DNA of 45,387 nucleotides, taken from positions 150,076-195,462 of the forward strand of contig CYUG01000013.1 in the NCBI GenBank assembly GCA_001403775.1, written 5' to 3'. This document shows, piece after piece, positions 7,621-17,997 of this stretch. Every line of letters begins with the position of its first letter. Within the stretch, counting starts at the first letter, position 1. The notes beneath the pieces are model-generated. The model was not told the DNA's origin and made no database searches. It saw only the letters and a program-made list of their open reading frames with translations. A program made the translations under genes and the position numbers. This DNA comes from Dermabacter indicis (GTDB lineage: Bacteria > Actinomycetota > Actinomycetes > Actinomycetales > Dermabacteraceae).

Positions 7621-9111
7621 TCACCGTGGTGGTTCTGTGAGGCCAAGAATGCGGCTCGTGCGCGCGAGATTCTCGCGCGCGTCGCCCTCGACTGGAAGCA
7701 GGGAGCGAAGCCGCGGCTTCCACTGAGTCGCCCGCTCGGGGAATGCACGTGCGAGGAGCTCGAGCATGATCGAGGTTGCGGTCGACGCACCCGGGGAGGC
7801 GCCAAGGAGCCCGCTCATGCTCCCGTCAGCGGACGTGAGGAGTTCGGTCCCGAACTGAAGGGTTCCTTGCGTGCGCGAGGTCGGTGCGATGACCTGGACG
7901 CGCTGGCCAGCGGAAAGAAGCTCCCAGTCCTCGGCTTTGGCCCCGGGCAGGTATTCGGCAAGCGCCTCGAGGCGATCGTCGAAGCTTTGGGTGAGCTGCG
8001 AGGCGAGGTAGCTGATCAGGTCGAGGTTGCCGGGTGCGACGGACATCATGGGGAGAGCGTTTGATGGGCGGATCGAGCGGAAGAGATCCGTCGCGGAACC
8101 CGATTTGAGGAACTTCGGGCTCCAGCCCGCATAGGGACCAAACATGAGCTCGCGCTTGCCATCAATGAAGCGCGTATCGAGGTGGGGCACGCTCATCGGG
8201 GGAGATCCGACGGCCGCCTTCCCGTACACCTTGGCGTCGTGTCGCGCGGCGAGCTCGGGATTGGTGCAGCGAAGCCACTGCCCGGAGATGGGGAACCCCC
8301 CGTAGCCGCGGATCTCGGTGATTCGGGAGCGCTGAAGGAGGGGGAGCGCAGCACCGCCCGCGCCCACGAACACGAAAGGCGCGCGCACGACGTGCACGGT
8401 GCCGCGCGTGTGAGCCATGACGCCCCAGTCGCTTCCCATGCGGCGAAGATCAACGACCTCGGCGCCGTAGTGCACGCTCGTGCCCGCATTCCCGGCCGAT
8501 TCGAGAAGCGCATGCGTGAGGGCGCCGAAGTCTACGTCTGTTCCCGCGAGCGAGCGGGTCGCCGAAAGCGGCGTGTCCGCGGCTCGGCCTTCCATGATGA
8601 GCGGGGCCCACTCGCCGAGGCACGCTCGATCTTCCGTGTATTCGAGCGAGGAAAACAAGGGATGAGACTTGAGGGCGTCAAAGCGGGCCTTGAGGAAGCG
8701 CCGATTTTCGCCGCCGTGCACGAAGCTCATGTGCGCAACGGTGCGGATGAATCGCTCTGGGTGACGGAGTTTCCCCGTCTCAACGAGGTGTGCCCACCAG
8801 GCCCGCGAGACCTGAAACTTTTCATTGACAGCGATCGCTTTTCCGATTGAGACGCGGCCGCGAGCGTCCATGGGCGTGTAGTTGAGCTCGCACAGCGCGC
8901 TGTGACCGGTACCGGCATTGTTCCACGCGTGCGAAGACTCGAGCGCGGGGCCGTTGAGTTTTTCAAGAACGACGATGCGCCACGTCGGTTCGAGTTCGCT
9001 CAGCAGCACCGCGAGGGTAGCCGAAGCGATGCCCGCACCGACGAGCACGGCATCGGCACGCTCGACTTCGAGGTCCGCGGTTGCGCGAGGCGATTGCGCG
9101 GGAACTCGCAT
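7621..9111 (-). CDS. mqo: Malate:quinone oxidoreductase
   Basis: Membrane-associated FAD enzyme of 496 residues that oxidises malate to oxaloacetate and passes electrons to the quinone pool, in the TCA cycle and respiratory chain. The N-terminal FAD-binding fold is ADAVLVGAGIASATLAVLL (residues ~19-37). Other family segments are LEKLNGPALESSHAWNNAGT, GHSALCELNYTP, the central HYGAEVVDLRR, GWSPKFLKSG and a C-terminal LGASPGASTAT. The chosen ATG (complement of 9109-9111) has AAGGAG 11 nt upstream; an in-frame ATG at 9159 would add 16 unlike residues. No transmembrane helix is seen, as usual for peripheral Mqo. It shares a divergent region with clpC and lies between lsr2 and clpC, where other actinobacteria often have them close together. 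Confidence 0.95.
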   Translation of the reverse strand: MRVPAQSPRATADLEVERADAVLVGAGIASATLAVLLSELEPTWRIVVLEKLNGPALESSHAWNNAGTGHSALCELNYTPMDARGRVSIGKAIAVNEKFQVSRAWWAHLVETGKLRHPERFIRTVAHMSFVHGGENRRFLKARFDALKSHPLFSSLEYTEDRACLGEWAPLIMEGRAADTPLSATRSLAGTDVDFGALTHALLESAGNAGTSVHYGAEVVDLRRMGSDWGVMAHTRGTVHVVRAPFVFVGAGGAALPLLQRSRITEIRGYGGFPISGQWLRCTNPELAARHDAKVYGKAAVGSPPMSVPHLDTRFIDGKRELMFGPYAGWSPKFLKSGSATDLFRSIRPSNALPMMSVAPGNLDLISYLASQLTQSFDDRLEALAEYLPGAKAEDWELLSAGQRVQVIAPTSRTQGTLQFGTELLTSADGSMSGLLGASPGASTATSIMLELLARAFPERATQWKPRLRSLLPVEGDARENLARTSRILGLTEPPR

Positions 9112-9203
9112 GGCTAGAAAAGCTCCTTCGGTGTGGTAAAAGTGACTGCGACGGTGCACAGCGATGGCGTGTTCTCCAATCCTAGGTGCTCCCGCGCGGG
9201 CCT

Positions 9204-9221
9204 TTCACGCCGCTGGCGAAC
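9204..9221 (+). promoter_or_regulatory. Candidate ClgR operator upstream of clpC
   Basis: CGC (9208-9210), five bases, GCG (9216-9218), flanked by TTCA before and AAC after. This fits the CGC-N5-GCG core described for ClgR, the activator of clp genes in actinobacteria. Its centre lies about 36 bp before the TAGGCT -10 element at 9249-9254. Confidence 0.5.
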
Positions 9222-9248
9222 AACGACGCGCAGCATGGAGGCACGCAG

Positions 9249-9254
9249 TAGGCT
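9249..9254 (+). promoter_or_regulatory. -10 element of clpC
   Basis: TAGGCT (TANNNT type) 32 nt before the clpC ATG. The sequence 17 bp upstream (around 9226-9231) has no -35 consensus, which would fit a promoter needing an activator at the adjacent CGC-N5-GCG box. Confidence 0.4.
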
Positions 9255-9286
9255 CGTAGGCAACGCCGAAACACCAAGGGAGATTC

Positions 9287-11797
<2,511 letters not shown>

Positions 11798-11818
11798 GAG
11801 AGTGGCGTAAGCCCCGAC

Positions 11819-12442
11819 ATGCACGTTGTCGAAGAAATAGTCGTCCACGCGGGAGAAGCGTGGTGGGTCCACCTGGTGGTCGCCGCCTTCTCCCTCGTGG
11901 ACGCTTTCTTTCCCACGGTCCCGAGCGAGTCCCTCCTCGTGACGCTCGGATCGCTGTGGGCGACCTCGGGCAAGCCTTCGCTGTTCCTGCTGATTCTTTC
12001 CGGTTGGGTTGGCGCGGCAGTGGGCGACCACGTCACCTATCTGCTCGGTCGCGTTCTCCCGTGGCGTAAGCTCACCTTCTTCAATGAGGGGCATCGAGGC
12101 CACCGGGCGGTTGAGGCTGCCGAGCGGGGCCTCGACAAGCACGCATTTACCTACCTCATGACGGCGCGCTTCATTCCTCTCGGGCGTACGGTCGTCAATC
12201 TTGTGGCTGGCGGTGTGAGGTATCCGCGCTCGCTCTTTACGCCAAAGATTGTCCTTGCGACCTTCATTTGGGCGGGGTATTCGTGCCTCGTGGGGGCGCT
12301 CGCGGGTCAATGGTTTGAGGCGCATCCCCTCCTCGGCATTCTCGCCGCTCTCGCTCTGGCATTCGCCGTTTCGTTCGTCGTTGAACGCCTCGTGCGGAAG
12401 TTTCACGCGTTCAAAGCGAAGCAGGCGTCGGACAGCGTGTAG
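11819..12442 (+). CDS. DedA (SNARE-associated) family membrane protein
   Basis: A 207-residue polytopic protein of the DedA/VTT family; several members flip polyprenyl phosphate or phosphatidylethanolamine. Family motifs are FFPTVPSESLL (the conserved acidic residue in the first re-entrant segment), GAAVGDHVTYLLGR, and MTARFIPLGRTVVNLVAGG with the essential Arg. Hydrophobic segments lie at ~15-35, ~48-75, ~130-165 and ~170-195. It starts 21 nt after clpC, so co-transcription is likely, but the Shine-Dalgarno sequence is poor (AAGAGAG at some distance). The substrate cannot be read from the sequence. Confidence 0.88.
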   Translation: MHVVEEIVVHAGEAWWVHLVVAAFSLVDAFFPTVPSESLLVTLGSLWATSGKPSLFLLILSGWVGAAVGDHVTYLLGRVLPWRKLTFFNEGHRGHRAVEAAERGLDKHAFTYLMTARFIPLGRTVVNLVAGGVRYPRSLFTPKIVLATFIWAGYSCLVGALAGQWFEAHPLLGILAALALAFAVSFVVERLVRKFHAFKAKQASDSV

Positions 12443-12469
12443 GTGACCGGTCCCGCACGCGCGAGCCGA

Positions 12470-13381
12470 TTATCGGGTTTGTGGCCGCTCTCCCGCGGGA
12501 CTTCCTGCACCTAGCGTGACCAGCCCGCTCGCGGTGTACGAAATGAAACCTTCTGCGAGGAGGTCTGCGAGGAGCCGCGTGAAGCGCTCGGGCTCAGCCC
12601 CGCTTGCGCGTTCGAGGGTTCCGACGGTGGCCTCCCCACCTTCGCGAAGAGTCTTGAGGATTGTGCCCCGGATTTGGCGGTCCGTTCCCTCGTAGCCTTG
12701 CGGGCGCGACGTACGCTCGCCGAGTCCGGGTCTGCCTGCTTTGAGCCATGCGCACTCCTCCGCGAGTGGGCAGGCCTCGCACCTGGGATTTCGGGCTCGG
12801 CACACGAGCGCGCCGAGCTCCATGACCCCCTCGTTCCAGATTCGGGAGCTCTCGGCGCTCGCTGGCACGAGTGTGGCAAATCGGGCGCGGTCTCGCTTCG
12901 TGACGTGCACGGATGGAGACGCCTTAGCATCGAGAACACGCGTGAGTACGCGCCTGATGTTGGTGTCAAGAACGCACGCGCGCTGACCTTGCGCGAAGCT
13001 CGCGACTGCCGCGGCCGTGTAATCGCCGATCCCGGGAAGTGCCCTGAGGGCATCGACGCCTACCGGGAGCTTTCCGCCGTGCTCCCGATCGACCGTGCGC
13101 GCGCACTCAAGGAGCCTGAGAGCGCGGCGCGGGTAGCCAAGGGAGCCCCACGCGCGCAGCACCTCGGCCGAGTCAGCGTGCGCGAGAGCGCGTGGCGTAG
13201 GCCAACGCTTCATCCATGCACTCCAGGGCTCAACAACGCGGGCAACGGGCGTTTGCTGGCTCATGATTTCGCTGACGAGAACGCCCCACGCGCTCGTACC
13301 GTCCTCGCGCCAGGGGAGTGGCCTACGGTGGCGTGCAAACCACGCGGCGAGGGGTTCGTGAAGGTCAGGGCGTGCGGGCAT
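12470..13381 (-). CDS. mutY: A/G-specific adenine glycosylase MutY
   Basis: A 303-residue base-excision enzyme that removes adenine paired with 8-oxoguanine. Visible elements are SEIMSQQTPV (the catalytic Glu loop, ~residue 38), the helix-hairpin-helix LPGIGDYTAAAVASFA (~114-129) followed by VLDTNIRRVL with the catalytic Asp, and a 4Fe-4S cluster motif C-X6-C-X2-C-X5-C in CRARNPRCEACPLAEEC (~195-211). The C-terminus is short and has no full Nudix-like 8-oxoG recognition domain, as in several actinobacterial MutY proteins. It is convergent with the DedA gene (27 nt apart) and lies 51 nt downstream of mscL on the same strand. Confidence 0.93.
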   Translation of the reverse strand: MPARPDLHEPLAAWFARHRRPLPWREDGTSAWGVLVSEIMSQQTPVARVVEPWSAWMKRWPTPRALAHADSAEVLRAWGSLGYPRRALRLLECARTVDREHGGKLPVGVDALRALPGIGDYTAAAVASFAQGQRACVLDTNIRRVLTRVLDAKASPSVHVTKRDRARFATLVPASAESSRIWNEGVMELGALVCRARNPRCEACPLAEECAWLKAGRPGLGERTSRPQGYEGTDRQIRGTILKTLREGGEATVGTLERASGAEPERFTRLLADLLAEGFISYTASGLVTLGAGSPAGERPQTR

Positions 13382-13432
13382 AACGCCCCATGCTACCGGG
13401 CCTTGACGGTTTTTGTGGCGGTGAGCAGAGGG

Positions 13433-13831
13433 TTACTTGGTGTTTTGTGCCTTGAGCAGGTCGCGGATATCGGTGAGGAGGTCGATATCGGTGAGTTCCG
13501 TGACCTCTTCGGTGATGCCGCGGCGCTTCTTGTCGAGCTCGCGCGCCTTGTTCACGGGCAGAACGAACACGAAGTAGACGACCGCCGCGGTGATGAGGAA
13601 GGCGATGACTGCGGAGATGAGTGCGCCGAAGTCGAGGGTCGTGGCCTTGTTGTCCGCGATGATGCGGAATGTGAAGCCATCAACGTTCGTGCCGCCGAAC
13701 ACGGCCACAACCGGGTTGATGAGGTGGTCAACGAAAGCCTTGATGAGGGCGGTGAAGGCGCCGCCAATCACAACGCCGACCGCGAGGTCGAGAACGTTGC
13801 CCTTCATGATGAATTCCTTGAAGCCGTTCAC
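13433..13831 (-). CDS. mscL: Large-conductance mechanosensitive channel MscL
   Basis: A 132-residue homopentameric channel opened by membrane tension to release solutes on hypo-osmotic shock. It has the conserved N-terminal amphipathic helix and TM1 (GFKEFIMKGNVLDLAVGVVIGGAFTA; seen as GFKEF and LDLAVGVVIGGAFTALI), a periplasmic loop with INPVVAVFGG, TM2 (ISAVIAFLITAAVVYFVFV) and a cytoplasmic helix ELTDIDLLTDIRDLL. The start codon is GTG with AAAGGA 8 nt upstream. A perfect TATAAT -10 lies about 65 nt upstream on the same strand, so it has its own promoter even though the SAF-protein gene ends just before it. Confidence 0.97.
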   Translation of the reverse strand: MNGFKEFIMKGNVLDLAVGVVIGGAFTALIKAFVDHLINPVVAVFGGTNVDGFTFRIIADNKATTLDFGALISAVIAFLITAAVVYFVFVLPVNKARELDKKRRGITEEVTELTDIDLLTDIRDLLKAQNTK

Positions 13832-13895
13832 GGCCGTGTCCTTTCGGTAAGGGGATGCGGAGTAGCTCGGCGCGAGCCGAAGGAGTATTACGAAG

Positions 13896-13901
13896 ATTAT
13901 A
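13896..13901 (-). promoter_or_regulatory. -10 element of mscL
   Basis: Perfect TATAAT on the minus strand, next to the stop codon of the SAF gene; 64 nt before the mscL GTG. The -35 region (TTTATC at about 13919-13924, 17-bp spacing) is weak. Confidence 0.6.
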
Positions 13902-13903
13902 AA

Positions 13904-14578
13904 CTAGCCGACCACGGCGATAAACGGGGGAGAGCTGCGTGTGCAATGCGCAATAGTTGAAATGTGCGCATGATCGACTTCGACGGTCACCACCGGGGCA
14001 CCGGCTGCCGCGAAAGGCGCGGCTCCGCTCGCACTCGGTGCACGAGACTCCCGTAGAACGGCGCGCACTTCCGTGAGCGCTGTCGCCGAAGCGAAATCCT
14101 CGGCGCTCCGCTGCTCACACACAAGACGAAGCTGCGTACCGGGTTCCGCGCCGTTAACGACGCTTCCTTCCTCGATCGGGAGAGAGACGAGTGCTTTATC
14201 AGCGGAAAGCACCGATTCTTTTTCGCGAAGATGCTCGCGCAGGACGAGCGCGCCCCGGCTGATCGGACCCCCGGTTGTTTCGCCTGCAACCTCGTCAAGG
14301 TCACGCGCGACGCCGTCGGGAACGAGATCGGGACGCACCATCGTGGTCGTGAGGTCGCGTGCCTCGAGCCTCTCGCCGGGCGCAAGATCATGCGCGGCAA
14401 CGACCACGGGCACTCCGGGTAAAACGTGCGCCGCGAGTGGTGGCGCACCGAAGCTCGCGAGGCCGGCGAGCACGACGAGGGCCACGAGACCCCTGTTTTT
14501 TCGTACAGCACGCCGCACGTGAGGGGCGGCAGTGGCAAGTGCGCGTCGAGCCCGCGCGAGCGTTGATTCGTCTCCCAT
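13904..14578 (-). CDS. SAF-domain membrane-anchored protein (CpaB/RcpC-like)
   Basis: A 224-residue protein with a basic cytoplasmic N-terminus, one transmembrane helix (residues ~29-50, GLVALVVLAGLASFGAP) and an extracytoplasmic SAF domain (~58-120; VVVAAHDLAPGERLEARDLTT and GPISRGALVLREHL), as in pilus-assembly CpaB/RcpC and antifreeze-like proteins. A SAF protein between mscL and 5-FCL is conserved in actinobacteria and its role is unknown. I chose the ATG at 14578 because TAACGT (14591-14586 on the minus strand) sits 7 nt before it, the pattern of a leaderless start. A GTG at 14647 would add 23 residues. The FmdB zinc-ribbon gene often found next to it is absent. Confidence 0.75.
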   Translation of the reverse strand: MGDESTLARARRALATAAPHVRRAVRKNRGLVALVVLAGLASFGAPPLAAHVLPGVPVVVAAHDLAPGERLEARDLTTTMVRPDLVPDGVARDLDEVAGETTGGPISRGALVLREHLREKESVLSADKALVSLPIEEGSVVNGAEPGTQLRLVCEQRSAEDFASATALTEVRAVLRESRAPSASGAAPFAAAGAPVVTVEVDHAHISTIAHCTRSSPPFIAVVG

Positions 14579-14585
14579 GAGGCCC

Positions 14586-14591
14586 ACGTTA
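14586..14591 (-). promoter_or_regulatory. -10 element, leaderless start of the SAF gene
   Basis: TAACGT on the minus strand, 7 nt before the ATG at 14578. It decides the start of this gene. Confidence 0.45.
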
Positions 14592-14674
14592 GGGATGAAA
14601 TCCGCCGCTCTTTTCGCAAGGGAGGCGTATTGGGGAAGGCGCGACACTGTGGAGCACGCGCCGAAGCGCAGGCC

Positions 14675-15298
14675 CTAGGCGCGAGGGCTGAGCGACACGA
14701 GGCCCGCCTCGGTCAGGACCTCGGGGATTGGTACGTCGTGGGGCTCGCGGGGGAGAGCGCCTTCTTCGAGAAGTTCGGACTCGTGGATGAGGGTGAGGAC
14801 GCGGGTGCCGGGACGAGCGTGGGCGAGGGCGCGGTCGTAGTAGCCCTTGCCGTGCCCGAGACGCGTTCCTGATCGATCGACCGCGACGGCGGGCGTGATG
14901 ATGAGGTCAGCGCGAGAAAGCCCTTCAACGCCGAAGGACTCGCCGGTGGGCTCGGAACCAAACTTCGCACCACCGGAAGGGGTAAGTACTTCTTCTCCGT
15001 CCCACGCTCGCCATCCGAGAAGCTCCCCCTCGAAGGTGGGAAGAATGACGGTGTGCCCCTCGCGTGCCTTGCGCCTCAGCCACGCGAGAGCACTCGCTTC
15101 GGCGGGAACCGGGCTGTAGCCAGCGATGACGAGGGAGTGGCCCGTGGCCTCAACCCACGGATCGATGTTGTCCTCGAGGCTGCTTCGGATACGCGCGGCG
15201 CTTTCCCGTGCGGCCTCGGCCACGTAGGTCTCGTGCCGGGACCGGAGGATCTCGCGGCGCAGCGCGCGCTTCGTTGCGGGCGTGGTGTTCTCACTCAT
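14675..15298 (-). CDS. 5-formyltetrahydrofolate cyclo-ligase
   Basis: A 207-residue cytosolic enzyme converting 5-formyl-THF to 5,10-methenyl-THF with ATP, which recycles a dead-end folate. Motifs are KRALRREILRSR at the N-terminus (ATP-phosphate binding Lys/Arg), AGYSPVPAEASALAWL, VILPTFEG, and the signature RLGHGKGYYDRALA (~residue 150). The start is the ATG at 15298, which gives the usual family N-terminus; a longer version would run into the divergent acetyltransferase promoter. CACGAT lies 6 nt before this ATG, a near match to the TANNNT leaderless pattern seen elsewhere here. The SAF gene follows downstream on the same strand. Confidence 0.9.
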   Translation of the reverse strand: MSENTTPATKRALRREILRSRHETYVAEAARESAARIRSSLEDNIDPWVEATGHSLVIAGYSPVPAEASALAWLRRKAREGHTVILPTFEGELLGWRAWDGEEVLTPSGGAKFGSEPTGESFGVEGLSRADLIITPAVAVDRSGTRLGHGKGYYDRALAHARPGTRVLTLIHESELLEEGALPREPHDVPIPEVLTEAGLVSLSPRA

Positions 15299-15376
15299 GA
15301 CCACATCGTGCCACAGCGCCGCGATCTTCGGGGGAGTTCTCAAGCGCCGGTGGCCACCTCGCACCTTCATGAGCGT

Positions 15377-15382
15377 TAGGCT
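15377..15382 (+). promoter_or_regulatory. -10 element, leaderless start of the GNAT gene
   Basis: TAGGCT, 7 nt before the ATG at 15390; no Shine-Dalgarno sequence is present. Confidence 0.5.
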
Positions 15383-15389
15383 TCCGCTC

Positions 15390-15971
15390 ATGAGACTACG
15401 CGACGACACGCTCACGCTGCGCCCCTTCGTGCGCCGCGATCGCCGAGCGTATGTGCGTGTGCGCGAATGCAGTGCCGAGTGGCTTGAACGCTGGGAGGCT
15501 CGCGACCCGGCATGGGGCGACGGCGGCTACCCTTCGTATGCGGCCCAATTTCGAGCACTCAGACGCCAAGGTAGCGAAATTGCGTGGTCTTCCCTTGGGA
15601 TCTTCCACAATCGCGTGCTCGTGGGGCATATCGGGTTTTCCCCGATCGTGTTCGGTTCGCTTTCCACCGCACACGTGGGCTACTGGGTGGCACCCGAATG
15701 GGCTGGGCGTGGAATCGCGCCCCGTGCCCTCGCACTCGCACTTGAGGAGGTGCTCATCGGAGAAGGACTTCATCGCGTCGAGATCCTCGTGTGCCCTTCC
15801 AATACCGCCTCGCTCAGGGTCGTCGAAAAGCTGGGCCTTCGAGAAGAAGGGATCCGCGAGCGATGCATCTACGTTGCGGGCGCGTGGCGCGACCATCGCG
15901 TATTCTCGCTGACGCGCGAGGAGGTCCCTGCGAGAGGCCTCCTGCTCGACCGAGTTCCGCCCGTGCGGTGA
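15390..15971 (+). CDS. GNAT N-acetyltransferase, RimJ-like
   Basis: A 193-residue acetyl-CoA-dependent acetyltransferase related to RimJ/RimL ribosomal-protein N-terminal acetyltransferases. It has the RimJ-type N-terminus (LRPFVRRDRRAYVRVR), AHVGYWVAPEWAGRGIAPRA forming the acetyl-CoA pyrophosphate-binding loop (G-R-G-I-A, ~residue 110), and VCPSNTASLRVVEKLGLREEG (split here as CPSNTASLRVVEKLG and LREEG). The gene between 5-FCL and the SepX/GlpR gene corresponds to the rimJ position of other actinobacteria. In-frame ATGs at 15369 and earlier are possible, but the TAGGCT-N7-ATG arrangement favours 15390. The actual protein substrate is unknown. Confidence 0.85.
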   Translation: MRLRDDTLTLRPFVRRDRRAYVRVRECSAEWLERWEARDPAWGDGGYPSYAAQFRALRRQGSEIAWSSLGIFHNRVLVGHIGFSPIVFGSLSTAHVGYWVAPEWAGRGIAPRALALALEEVLIGEGLHRVEILVCPSNTASLRVVEKLGLREEGIRERCIYVAGAWRDHRVFSLTREEVPARGLLLDRVPPVR

Positions 15972-16032
15972 GGTGCGTCCTACGGGGTGCGACACGCGGC
16001 CGAATGTGCGCTCTTACCGCACATAAAGTCCC

Positions 16033-16038
16033 TACGAT
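16033..16038 (+). promoter_or_regulatory. -10 element, leaderless start of sepX/glpR-like gene
   Basis: TACGAT followed by six bases and the GTG at 16045. Confidence 0.5.
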
Positions 16039-16044
16039 CAAGGG

Positions 16045-16929
16045 GTGAACAGCTTTAATCTCGGTGCGGTGCTCATCGCCCTTCTCGTGGGTGTGTGGCT
16101 CCTGTACGCCGTTCCCAAAACTGCCGATCGGCGGTACACGCTGGGGGAGGCGGAGAGGGTTGCGCAGCAGCGCCACTCCGAGAGCGCCAGGGACGTCACG
16201 GACGCCTGCCGCACCTACTCTTCTATCTCGCACGAGGTCACCGACATGCCCGAGAATCGTAGCCTTCTCCGCCCTGCGGACCCAACTTCGCGCCCGCGTT
16301 TTGGAGTCGAGGAACGCACCGAACTCGTGCACGATCGTGCGCCGCATTCGGGGCTCAATACCGCACTCACGGCGCTTCTCGTGATTCTCGTGGGAGTCAC
16401 GCTCGCGACTGTCGTCACGACCTCGCTCTCCCTCACGAGCATCTGGTTCCCACTGGGAGCCGTGGTTGCGCTCGGTCTTTGCCTTGTCGCGCGTCACGCG
16501 TCGCGTTCGATGCGCACGCAAAACACGAGCGACGTCGAGGAGGCGAGCGACGTTGAGGCTTCACACGACAACGCTCCCGAGGTTGAGCAGGTCAGCGACG
16601 CCGAGGTGGGCCACGAGGTGGCCACGCAGGCGTCGGATTCCGAATCCTCGCGCCAGAGCGAGATGAGCCCGGCCGAGCGCCACGAGGCCTTCTTGCGCCA
16701 GGTGCTCGAGGCTCGCGAAGCAGGAAAAGGCAAGGCTCTCGCGGATGAGCGCTTCGCTTCCCGCGTGAGCTTCCGCTACGGCGCGCTCTCGACCGGTAGT
16801 AGCCTTGAGGCCGCGGACGTCGAAGAGCGCGAAGCTGAAGCTGAGCAGGGCACGTATGTCGCGTCCAATGCTCAGGTCATCGGCTCGGGCCTCACCGTCG
16901 ACGACGTCATGCGCCGCCGCCGCGCCTGA
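16045..16929 (+). CDS. SepX/GlpR-like divisome membrane protein
   Basis: A 294-residue protein with a first transmembrane helix directly at the N-terminus (residues ~5-24, ending WLLYAVPKTADRR) and a membrane hairpin at ~108-152. A long acidic Ser/Glu/Val-rich cytoplasmic stretch (~160-215) leads to a conserved-looking tail (AERHEAFLRQVLEAREAGKG and RVSFRYGALS). The N-terminal W-L-L-x-x-x-P pattern and the location after rimJ match the actinobacterial SepX (Streptomyces) / GlpR (Corynebacterium) family, membrane partners of the cell-division machinery. Its usual neighbour, the MoeA/gephyrin-like Glp, is missing from this locus. Assignment rests on topology and synteny more than on long sequence identity. 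Confidence 0.62.
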   Translation: MNSFNLGAVLIALLVGVWLLYAVPKTADRRYTLGEAERVAQQRHSESARDVTDACRTYSSISHEVTDMPENRSLLRPADPTSRPRFGVEERTELVHDRAPHSGLNTALTALLVILVGVTLATVVTTSLSLTSIWFPLGAVVALGLCLVARHASRSMRTQNTSDVEEASDVEASHDNAPEVEQVSDAEVGHEVATQASDSESSRQSEMSPAERHEAFLRQVLEAREAGKGKALADERFASRVSFRYGALSTGSSLEAADVEEREAEAEQGTYVASNAQVIGSGLTVDDVMRRRRA

Positions 16930-16948
16930 TCTTCACGGGCTTCGTACC

Positions 16949-17968
16949 GTGGCAGCGGCGTCGGCAACCCCGAGTGCACGTGAGATCGCGCGCTACGAAC
17001 GCGCCCTCGCGGCTGCGGGTCTCAATCGCCGCCCCATTGCGGTTCTCGACCTCGAACGGTTTGATGCCAATGCTCGCGCGCTTCGTCACGAGTGAACGCG
17101 CCCTCGGTGCCGTGACACTCATGGTCGATTCGATCGCCCACGCCGAGATGATCACGGCTGTGCGTCGCTCCCAGCCCAGGTGCGAAGCACCCGTGCGCGT
17201 GTGCCTCGAACTCGATTGCTCGTATGCGCCCGTGCGAGGCGTGCACCTTGGCGCGCTTCGCTCGCCGCTCTTCACACCTGACCACGTCGAAGATCTCGCC
17301 CGGCGCCTTACCCAGTATTCAGGCCTCACGCTTGTGGGTCTCATGGGGTACGAGTCGCAAATCGCCGGCACGCCCAATCGAGGATTCACCCCCATGCGGC
17401 TGCTCACACGCGGCATGCAAAAGCTCAGCGCGCGCGACGTCGCCACTCGTCGTGGTGAGGCCGTGAGGCGCGTGCGTGAGGTCACCGATCCTGAGTTCGT
17501 CAACGGCGGCGGCACGGGAAGTATCGAATCGACGAGCGCAGATCCGAGCGTCACCGAGGTCGCCGCGGGGTCGGGGCTCATCGGCCCCGCGAGTTTCGAT
17601 CATTTTGTGGGGTTCCGGCCCGAACCCGCCTTGATCGTGGGCTTCCCCGTCGTGCGCCGACCCGCCCGAGGCATCGCGACAATTCTCGGCGGAGGCTGGG
17701 TCGCAAGTGGCCCAGCCGGGTTCGACCGACTTCCCCTCATCGTGCACCCATATTCCCTGAAGTACGTGGGTCTAGAAGGCGCGGGCGAGGTACAAACGCC
17801 GTTGTGTGGTCGTGAAGCCGAACGATTGCGCGTGGGCGATACCGTGTGGGTGCGTCACGCGAAGGCCGGGGGGTCGCCGAGCACGTGGGGAACTACGCAA
17901 TCGTGCGAGGGGACGAGGTTTGTGAGGTCGTCCCCACCTACCGTGGCCTCAGGCGCGCGTATATTTAG
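16949..17968 (+). pseudogene. Decayed PLP-dependent amino acid deaminase/aldolase (alanine-racemase-N family)
   Basis: Three frame segments spell one protein. Residues from GTG 16949 to a stop at 17093-17095 read the family N-terminus (RRPIAVLDLERFDANARALR). From about 17075 the frame shifts and reads the middle (LGAVTLMVDSIAH, CLELDCSY, GYESQIAG, FVNGGGTGSIEST, VTEVAAGSGL, GAGEVQTPLCG, VRHAKAG). After the G6 tract at about 17867-17872 the reading returns to the first frame (AEHVG, IVRGDEVCEVVPTYRG) and stops at 17966-17968. The segment expected between the N-terminus and MVDSIAH, about 60 residues including the PLP-binding lysine, is absent. So there is an internal out-of-frame deletion plus one lost base in a G run. 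Intact relatives often precede a lactone oxidase, as here. Confidence 0.82.
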
Positions 17969-17997
17969 GTTTCGGATCATCGAGGGAAGGCTGGGAC

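Noticed and set aside
17867-17872. G6 tract as a phase-variation switch restoring the PLP gene
   Set aside because: Slippage by one G would fix the C-terminal frame only; the upstream deletion still removes the PLP lysine, so the gene cannot be switched on.
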